A stretch of 64,000 nucleotides of DNA from Romanomermis culicivorax (lineage: Eukaryota; Nematoda; Enoplea; Mermithida; Mermithidae), in NCBI GenBank assembly GCA_963922205.1, contig CAWUHX010000247.1, positions 62,001 to 126,000 on the forward strand, written 5' to 3'. The position numbers and the translations under genes are program-made. Below the pieces are notes generated by a model that ran no database searches, was not told where the DNA came from, and was given only the letters and a program-made list of their open reading frames with translations. This document shows, one piece after another, positions 57,393-64,000 of the stretch (positions within the stretch are counted from its first letter, which is position 1; each line of letters starts with the position of its first letter).

Positions 57393-60300
57393 TCAAGGCT
57401 TCCGGGGTTGAGGAAGGGTGGGGGTAGATTCGATAGTTGCTTTCCGAGGGTAGAAAGGGGTTGTCTCATTTACATGCACCGTAAATGTAATATTCTTATG
57501 GGGGTGTTTGAGTGTAACGTTGGGGTACATGAAGTTTGTAACTGTATAGGGCCCGTTTTGGCGAGGGAGGAATTTGGGAGTCAGGCCTTGTTTACACGAA
57601 TGATTTTTGTAGAGAATAAGATCACCTGCCTTGTAATGTATGTTCTGAGCATGCTTGTTATACTGACGGGTATAGTGGGCTTGGGCTTTTTGCAAACTTT
57701 TCTGCACGGTGGAGAGTGCTTCTGTGAAATGCGATTTTACACGAAGGGTGTAATCATCTAAATCAACCATGTAGGACGTGGGGAGAAAATTTAAAGCTGC
57801 ATCTGACGGCAGATTGGCTTGCCTACCGTGGAGTAATTCAAATGGGGGATATGATGTGCTATCATTTTTATGGATGTTGATCGAAAAAACGGCATAGGGC
57901 AGATAAGTATCCCAATCAGTGTGATTTGAATTGATGTACATGCGGATACGGGTGGCTAGGGTTTGGTTGCAACGCTCAACTTCTCCATTGGCAATGGGAT
58001 GATATGGGGTAGTGTGAATTTTCTGAGTGTTGCATAAACTGGTGATCCGTGAGAAGAGATCGGATACAAAATCGGTGCCACGATCACAATGGATGATTTT
58101 TGGGGACCCATGACGACAAACAATTTTGGTTACGAATAGCTTGGCAATAGTGGCTGCAGTGATGTCAGGGGTCGGGAATGCCTCTACATACTTTGTGAAA
58201 TAATCGATGAAAACGACAATAAATCGGTTGCCGTCTTCTGTGAGGGGTAACGGTCCCATGCAATCAACACCGACTCTATCAAAGGGGCCAGTCGGCTGAA
58301 TTGGTACCAAGTTTGCATGCACTTTGTGTCGGAGGGCTTTCTGTGTCTGGCATGGGTGACAAGTTTTGCAGTAACGTTTGATATCACGGCTCATTTGGGG
58401 CCAAAAATATTTCTGTCTGAGCAAGTGTAGGGTTTTCCGGGCCGCAAAATGACCTGTGAACTTGCTGTCATGATGTGAGGCGATGAGATGCTGGACTTGG
58501 GACTTGGGAATGTATAGTTTTGCCTGTTTGTCGACTATACGGAAGAGAATGTTTTGATGCACGGCGAATTTGATCAGAGTAAGGGGGTGTTTTTGGGCGA
58601 TTTTTGCTAAAATACTTTTGACAGTTGGATCAGTGCGTTGGAGTTCAGCGAAATTTTTCTGTTGCTCTTCCTGTTCAGTTGCTTCAGCTTCCAAAACTGA
58701 ATTGATGGTTGATATTTCGGGGCGGGTTTCTAATTGCTCAATATCAAAGGATTGCTTTGCTGTCTGTGAGGGGAATCGAGAAACTGCATCTGCGTTGCGG
58801 TTAGCAGTGCCTTTCTTGGGTCGAATGTCTAGCTGAATGCCAGAGAGAGCTAATCCCCAACGGGCAATGCGAGGGGACGGGTTTTCCTTTTGTAAGACTG
58901 CCTGAACTGCTGTGTGGTCAGTGTGTACAATAACATGTTGCTGGAAAAGATAGGGGCGGAAATACTTGACAAATTCGACTACTGCAAGGGTTTCTAACTC
59001 AGTGATCGGATAGTTGCGTTCTGCGGGTTTCAATGTGCGGCTCCCAAAAGCAATGGGGCGATCCTGACCTTTACTATCTAGTTGACTGAGAATGGCGCCG
59101 ATTCCAAGTTTTGAGGCGTCAGTTTGCAGAATAAACGGTTTTGTGAAATCGGGATGCTGTAGTATTGGGGCATGAATGAGTAATTCTTTTAGCTTAGTGA
59201 ATGCATTTTGCTGTTCAGGGCCCCAGGAAAATTCTGAGTTCTTTTTGAGTAGCGATGTGAGTGGGCTAGAAACTTGAGAGCAATTTGGGATGAATCTGCG
59301 ATAATATGAGGGTAGGCCAAGGAATGACTTGACTTCTTTTGAGCTTTTGGGTGTGGGTATGTCATAGATGGCTTGTACCTTGTGGGGATCTGGTGAAATG
59401 CCTTGCTGGGAAATGACGTGGCCTAAGTATTGGACTTGGGGCTGGCAGAATTTGCATTTTTGTATGTTTAGCTTAAGGCCTGCTTGTGAGAATCGGGCAA
59501 GAATAGTGTCTAAACGTTCCAGCATTTGGGCATGGGAGTCTGCGAATACCAAAACATCGTCGAGATACACAAGGCATGTGTTCCATTGCAGACCCGAAAG
59601 AATAACATCCATCAACCTTTGGAATGTGGCTGGGGCATTGGTGAGTCCAAAAGGGAGGTAATTGAATTGATATTGGCCGGCTGAGCAATTAAAGGCCGTT
59701 TTTTCTCTGTCTGCTTGTGCTATGGGAATGGAATAGTATGCATTAGATTGGTCAAGGGACGTAAAATATTTCATTCCGCGGAGGGTGTCTAGAATTTCGT
59801 CTATCCGGGGCAAGGGGTAGGTGTCTTTTTTGGTGACTTTGTTGAGGCCTCTAAAATCAATGCATAAACGATGGCCTCCATTTTTTTTGGGAACTAAAAC
59901 TGTGTTGGTACACCATGGGGAATTGCTTTGGCTTATGACACCTGCTTTTGCGAGTTGCTCAACTTCTGCTTGTATGATTTGCTTTTCTTTTGGGGAAGTC
60001 CGATAAAGTTGTCTACGTACTGGTTGGGAGCCATTGGTGTCAATTGTATGTGAAACGAGGGTGGTTCTACCTACATCCATTTTGGATTTAGCATATAATG
60101 TAGGGTACTTCGATAGGGCGCGTAGGAGTTGCATTTTCTCGGTTTCTGTGAGGTCACTGGAGGTTAAATTAACATTTTCTTTTAACCATGTGAATGTATC
60201 AAAACGGTTGGGCTGGTTTTGCGTTGAAGGGGTTACGTTAGCGGGAGTATTTTGTTTTGGGATGTAACATGAGACTGTACCAATGCATGTTCCAGGATAT

Positions 60301-63300
60301 AGAATTTGAACTGTTTCTTGTGTGTTTAGGACGGATATGCGTATGCGACTGTTTTGATTTTCCGAGATACAAGCTGCGAAATGGACTTTGGGATTCTGTT
60401 TGGGTTTCGGAGTAAATTCGAGCTGTTTAACCTGCAAGTACGATTTGGGCAAGGGGACAGTAAATTCGGTTACTGTACGGGGTGGTAATTCTAATTTCTC
60501 ATCCAAATAAGTTCCACCACGAGTTGAAAGAGGGCTATATTCTAGGCCATCACAAGGTAGTATAACATTGCCAAATTTGACCTGTGATTTTTGATTGTTG
60601 ATAGTGTATTCCGAAAATCGACTGAGAAAGTTTTTGCCTAGAAGGATGTCTGCTGTGCAATCTTTTTGGACATGGACCATGATTGTTTCCTGGATGGTTT
60701 GGGCTGTCACTGTGACAAAAGTGGTTCCTACAAAGTGAATCGGGAGATTATTTGCTGCTTTTGCTTGGACTAGCGGGGGTTTCATGTCTAACTGTAAAAG
60801 TTGAGCGACTCGGGAATCAATGAGTGAGTAAACTGCACCAGTGTCAATCATGCCTTTTGTCATTAATTTGCCGTTAAGTGTGATTGGGATGTGAGGGGTA
60901 TGTTTTTCAGGCACGTTTTGGGGTGGCGTATTTGATGCAGATTGCTGAATTTGATTAATGAGTTCGATTGCAGGAGTTCGGGGGGTATCAATATCGACAA
61001 GGACGTATTTCTGCTGTGTTTGCGCCCCACGACGATTAGCTAATTCTAAGAGAGCATGGCCGAATGATGGGGGAATGGTCTCATGTAAATGTCTGTTGTT
61101 TGATGGTATTTCGTATGCATGTTCGTTTGTGGCATGATGCTTTGAAGAGGGGAAATATTTTCGAAGAGCGAGAAACGAATAAAAGACGCCTGCAATAACT
61201 ACAGTAATAACGGCTAGATTAATAATGATTTGCAGGGGTCCTTTGAGTAAATTGTTTAATCCATCTGTGAGACTTTGGGTGGTACCGGTTATTACATGTT
61301 CTATGCCTTGACCGGCGCCAGAGAGTGTATTTCCGAGTGCTTGGCCAGTGCCTGAGATCATGTTGTAAACTGTATCGGAATTGAGAGACATTTGGGCGGT
61401 ATAATTGACGAGTTTTTTGACAGTGTTTTCGAGTGTGTGAGTTTTGTAAATGTATTGTTTCAAAAAGAGTAAGTTGGTTGAAATAGTTGCAAGTTGATCA
61501 TGAAAAATGGCGGGTGTATTAAAATGAAAAAGGGAGAAATTTTGGTTCCAGACAATTTCTAAAGGTAAATTTGTGACATGCGGGGATCCTGTTTCACTGA
61601 CCCATGTATTATTCTGTTTGTAAAGGGCTACATGCATGTGATGGCAGTCAATGGTTTGCGAAAAAGGGGTCAAATCGTTGCCTCCTGGATTTGAAAACAT
61701 GAGTTCAGTTCCTACGAGAATGGGCAAAAGTTTGTAGCATGTTTGGTTGATTTTATGGTTGTAAAAGATTTTAGATGCATTTACTTGCTTGCAGGGCCAG
61801 ACTGTGAGGGCTTCTCCTGTGAATTCTGCTATGATGTCGGTTCGCTGTAGGAATGCACGCGCTCCAAGGGTTGCATCAAGACGCAAGATTTGCCATACGA
61901 GATCAAGGTGACGCTGTGCCTGTCTGCATAATTCATTCCATACATTTTTGAAATTTTGGATTTCGAATTCCTGTATTTTGTCTGCTAGATAGTTTAGTTT
62001 TGCATTAATGGGTTCAAAATCATCAAAATCGTATAATGTAGTATGAGTTTCGTTGGTTTTTGGGGTTAAAAATGCATTACGATGTGGGGTGCTTTTGTCT
62101 AATTGTACGATAATGCCTTGTTCGGTTAGAATGCTATCTTGGATTTCTGGGCAATTGGGGTTCGAAAAAACTGTATTTTTAACGGAGAATGCACCTTGTA
62201 GCTCTTCTATTATCATGTGTGTTTGCGTGAGTTTGATGGGATGTGTATTTTTGTATTCGAAAGGACATAGGTTTTCAAATGCTGTTTCATTCCAGATAAT
62301 GGATCCGTCGGCTGTGACACAATGGCCTGATGTCGGTTTGCATGACCCCAGGTCGCCTAATGTACCTGTCATAGATTTTCCATTCCAAGATGCTATTTGT
62401 CCTATTTCTATGATGACGTTAGTGACCGAGGTACAATGGTCTGTACAACACCATGTGTATTCTACGCTTAGGGAGTTATTTGTTGACCAAAATCCTGGTT
62501 GGGTTTCGTATAATTTTTGACCGTTGTGTTCTTTGTCTATAACGATTGCCTTACAAACATGTGGGGTTAGATTTTGCATTTCGGTTTGGTCGAAGACAAT
62601 ACCTTTTGATCCAAAAAATCCTGTATTAGTACAAATTTTGCGTTTGCGGACACTGCATTTGTATGCGTCTGTAATGTGGGGCTTAGTGGAGGGGATATAG
62701 ATTTTTCCGAATGTCTGTACGGGTTTGTCTACTGTGGAAGGGGGCATGCATGATACAAGTTTTGGTATGCTGACTGAGTGACCGCTCAATGAAGTTCCAC
62801 ACATCTGAAATTGGGCACTACACGATGTGGGGATTATTATACAAAGAAAAATACAAAACATCGGCCAATAGAATGTTTTAGTGGAGGCGGCGGGGCACTG
62901 TATGTTTCCGTTGTGGCCGGTTTGGTGTTGGGGCTTTTGGTGTTGTCGTTTTGCGATTTTGCGCTGGGGGGGTGGCCGGTTTGAAATCTGAACGTTCTGT
63001 AAAAGTTTGGAATTTGAGTTATGGGATGGGGTTTGGACTTGCTTACTTGCGGGGGTCGGTAGCAATGTTTGGCGGGGGCGGAATTGGTAGGGTTCGGGGG
63101 TCAGGCCATGGAGAAGGGATAACAAGTTGCGGCCTGTTTTCGACGGGGTTTCGGGGGCGGTGGGCGGCGTTGTGTCCTGCTTTCGGGGGATCTTGTAGCC
63201 TACGGGGATGGTGGGCGGCGATTTTTCGATTTTTTCGGCTTCAGGCGTGGGGGGTGGTGACATGGCGCACCAATCGGGTACGTCCAGATCAAGGACGTAT

Positions 63301-64000
63301 TCGTCACTGCGGCGGTGGGTGTTGGGCATGATAGTTCCTAAAGTAGTCTGAGGGCCGTTAGTTATGGCGGGTAATTTTGAGTAAAATGCGGGGTCGTCAA
63401 TGTCCATGAGGGGTTGGGGTTGCCTGTACTCAATGCAATTTTGAATATTACGACTCTGCTGATTTGGACAATACCTGCTTGTATGACCTCTCTGCTTGCA
63501 TATAAAACATTGAAAATTGGAGTAGGGTTTTGAAGGGCAGTTATCTGATCTATGTCCTGTTTGGGAGCAGTGGATGCATGGGCTTTTACAATCACGTGTA
63601 CTGTGATTATTACGGAAACAGATTGCACATGATTTTCGGGTGCCTACTGATTTACAGTTACGAGCTACGTGTCCGATTTGTCCACACTGGAAGCATGTGG
63701 GTTGCCTAGGGGTGGTATTGTTCCTGTAAGCATTATTCCTGCTGAAAGTATTGTTACTGAAATTGTTGTAGCTACTCTGTTGCGGGGGTTGAGGTTTTTG
63801 TTTGATCTGCAACTGTAAATCTTTTACTTGTTGTTCTAACTGATGCAAAAGGTCCTGTTGGTCTGTATTTTTGGTTAGGGAAAAGATGGGTTCGGGTTTT
63901 GGGGGTATAAATGGAAGGGTGTTAGATTTCAGCTCATTTCTAAGGATTTGTTGTTCAATGTAAGCTGCTTCGTCTGACATTTCTTTTAGAGTTGCGAACC
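57393..64000 (-). CDS. Ty3-type retrotransposon polyprotein: Gag zinc knuckles, envelope-like module, protease, RT, RNase H, integrase
   Basis: One frame, 2195 codons from Met at 63,980 and still open to the window edge, so the Gag capsid part may lie outside. Order by residue: four CX2CX4HX4C knuckles (96-171); Pro-rich linker; hydrophobic signal-like stretch 370-389; Cys-rich region about 390-905 with at least nine N-glycosylation sequons; Gly-rich membrane-proximal segment 876-913; membrane span about 916-940; tail; aspartic protease DTG 1046 with ILLGKNFL; RT with KNGGHRLCIDFRGLN and YLDD 1472-1475; RNase H with D1621, E1663, D1688; integrase HHCC (H1837, H1844, C1871, C1874) and D1906, D1966, E2002 (D35E), then a GPY/F motif. 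No stop or frameshift in 6.6 kb suggests a young, perhaps active copy. In other Ty3-type elements an env gene follows integrase; here the env-like block lies before protease. Confidence 0.93.
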   Translation of the reverse strand, partial: FATLKEMSDEAAYIEQQILRNELKSNTLPFIPPKPEPIFSLTKNTDQQDLLHQLEQQVKDLQLQIKQKPQPPQQSSYNNFSNNTFSRNNAYRNNTTPRQPTCFQCGQIGHVARNCKSVGTRKSCAICFRNNHSTRDCKSPCIHCSQTGHRSDNCPSKPYSNFQCFICKQRGHTSRYCPNQQSRNIQNCIEYRQPQPLMDIDDPAFYSKLPAITNGPQTTLGTIMPNTHRRSDEYVLDLDVPDWCAMSPPPTPEAEKIEKSPPTIPVGYKIPRKQDTTPPTAPETPSKTGRNLLSLLHGLTPEPYQFRPRQTLLPTPASKQVQTPSHNSNSKLLQNVQISNRPPPQRKIAKRQHQKPQHQTGHNGNIQCPAASTKTFYWPMFCIFLCIIIPTSCSAQFQMCGTSLSGHSVSIPKLVSCMPPSTVDKPVQTFGKIYIPSTKPHITDAYKCSVRKRKICTNTGFFGSKGIVFDQTEMQNLTPHVCKAIVIDKEHNGQKLYETQPGFWSTNNSLSVEYTWCCTDHCTSVTNVIIEIGQIASWNGKSMTGTLGDLGSCKPTSGHCVTADGSIIWNETAFENLCPFEYKNTHPIKLTQTHMIIEELQGAFSVKNTVFSNPNCPEIQDSILTEQGIIVQLDKSTPHRNAFLTPKTNETHTTLYDFDDFEPINAKLNYLADKIQEFEIQNFKNVWNELCRQAQRHLDLVWQILRLDATLGARAFLQRTDIIAEFTGEALTVWPCKQVNASKIFYNHKINQTCYKLLPILVGTELMFSNPGGNDLTPFSQTIDCHHMHVALYKQNNTWVSETGSPHVTNLPLEIVWNQNFSLFHFNTPAIFHDQLATISTNLLFLKQYIYKTHTLENTVKKLVNYTAQMSLNSDTVYNMISGTGQALGNTLSGAGQGIEHVITGTTQSLTDGLNNLLKGPLQIIINLAVITVVIAGVFYSFLALRKYFPSSKHHATNEHAYEIPSNNRHLHETIPPSFGHALLELANRRGAQTQQKYVLVDIDTPRTPAIELINQIQQSASNTPPQNVPEKHTPHIPITLNGKLMTKGMIDTGAVYSLIDSRVAQLLQLDMKPPLVQAKAANNLPIHFVGTTFVTVTAQTIQETIMVHVQKDCTADILLGKNFLSRFSEYTINNQKSQVKFGNVILPCDGLEYSPLSTRGGTYLDEKLELPPRTVTEFTVPLPKSYLQVKQLEFTPKPKQNPKVHFAACISENQNSRIRISVLNTQETVQILYPGTCIGTVSCYIPKQNTPANVTPSTQNQPNRFDTFTWLKENVNLTSSDLTETEKMQLLRALSKYPTLYAKSKMDVGRTTLVSHTIDTNGSQPVRRQLYRTSPKEKQIIQAEVEQLAKAGVISQSNSPWCTNTVLVPKKNGGHRLCIDFRGLNKVTKKDTYPLPRIDEILDTLRGMKYFTSLDQSNAYYSIPIAQADREKTAFNCSAGQYQFNYLPFGLTNAPATFQRLMDVILSGLQWNTCLVYLDDVLVFADSHAQMLERLDTILARFSQAGLKLNIQKCKFCQPQVQYLGHVISQQGISPDPHKVQAIYDIPTPKSSKEVKSFLGLPSYYRRFIPNCSQVSSPLTSLLKKNSEFSWGPEQQNAFTKLKELLIHAPILQHPDFTKPFILQTDASKLGIGAILSQLDSKGQDRPIAFGSRTLKPAERNYPITELETLAVVEFVKYFRPYLFQQHVIVHTDHTAVQAVLQKENPSPRIARWGLALSGIQLDIRPKKGTANRNADAVSRFPSQTAKQSFDIEQLETRPEISTINSVLEAEATEQEEQQKNFAELQRTDPTVKSILAKIAQKHPLTLIKFAVHQNILFRIVDKQAKLYIPKSQVQHLIASHHDSKFTGHFAARKTLHLLRQKYFWPQMSRDIKRYCKTCHPCQTQKALRHKVHANLVPIQPTGPFDRVGVDCMGPLPLTEDGNRFIVVFIDYFTKYVEAFPTPDITAATIAKLFVTKIVCRHGSPKIIHCDRGTDFVSDLFSRITSLCNTQKIHTTPYHPIANGEVERCNQTLATRIRMYINSNHTDWDTYLPYAVFSINIHKNDSTSYPPFELLHGRQANLPSDAALNFLPTSYMVDLDDYTLRVKSHFTEALSTVQKSLQKAQAHYTRQYNKHAQNIHYKAGDLILYKNHSCKQGLTPKFLPRQNGPYTVTNFMYPNVTLKHPHKNITFTVHVNETTPFYPRKATIESTPTLPQPRKP
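61146..62873 (-). other. Envelope-like glycoprotein module within the polyprotein
   Basis: Residues 370-945 of the polyprotein. A signal-peptide-like run (..FCIFLCIIIPTSCSA) has its own Met at 374, so an RNA starting or spliced nearby could yield a separate glycoprotein. The region has more than twenty Cys, N-X-S/T sites at about 470, 501, 564, 643, 734, 745, 790, 814 and 859, and a single membrane anchor. No clear furin site. The Gly-rich segment before the anchor resembles class III (gB-like) viral fusion proteins; this is a loose resemblance, not an alignment. Confidence 0.7.

Noticed and set aside
57303-60267. Several plus-strand frames opposite the retrotransposon
   Set aside because: Antisense shadows of the intact polyprotein frame.

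Overview
This window looks like nuclear DNA of a nematode. The genes have many short introns, often 50-70 nt, with GT..TTTCAG-type borders. One gene encodes a nematode-style astacin (protease, EGF and CUB domains). The nematode telomere unit TTAGGC occurs inside an intron. A clear RXR-type nuclear receptor is present, which most rhabditid nematodes lack, so an enoplean/dorylaimian lineage (a mermithid-like worm) is my best guess, but this is inference.

Layout. 0.6-4.6 kb: an astacin-family gene whose zinc site has been lost. 8.8-12.0 kb: two small secreted PAN/apple-domain genes, head to head. 12-22 kb: mostly mobile DNA (a foldback element, solo LTRs, a miniature LTR element, non-LTR retrotransposon pieces, a Tc1-type remnant, a 270-bp satellite). 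22.9-28.0 kb (minus): RXR gene, seven exons. 30.0-32.5 kb (minus): stand-alone RGS3-type C2-domain gene. 33.5-34.7 kb (minus): an unrecognised gene. 35.1-41.8 kb (minus): RGS-domain gene. 42.2-43.0 kb (plus): ABRA/costars actin-regulator gene. 43.7-48.3 kb: large inverted repeat, hairpin family, MITE and minisatellite. 50.6-55.4 kb (plus): NELF-E and IWS1, two RNA polymerase II elongation factors in tandem, possibly an operon. 56.5 kb to the right edge (minus): a Ty3-type LTR retrotransposon with an intact 2195-codon reading frame. In it an envelope-like glycoprotein module sits between the Gag zinc knuckles and the protease.

The exon models were assembled by hand from splice signals, and in the named genes reading phase is kept across the listed junctions; total lengths divide by three (RXR 432 aa, C2 protein 295 aa, RGS 664 aa, ABRA 223 aa, NELF-E 253 aa, IWS1 652 aa, PAN proteins 110 and 112 aa).

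The two most unusual items are (1) a 416-bp miniature LTR retrotransposon (TRIM) at 17,908-18,323 whose 187-bp LTRs each carry a complete 73-nt tRNA-like cloverleaf, with a second insertion as a 187-bp solo LTR at 38,536-38,722, and (2) the in-frame envelope-like module inside Gag-Pol of the 57-64 kb retrotransposon. Other notable signals are a short TGTAAA(G/C)T motif that fills introns of several neighbouring genes, six tandem TQFF repeats in IWS1, and a split C2/RGS locus.
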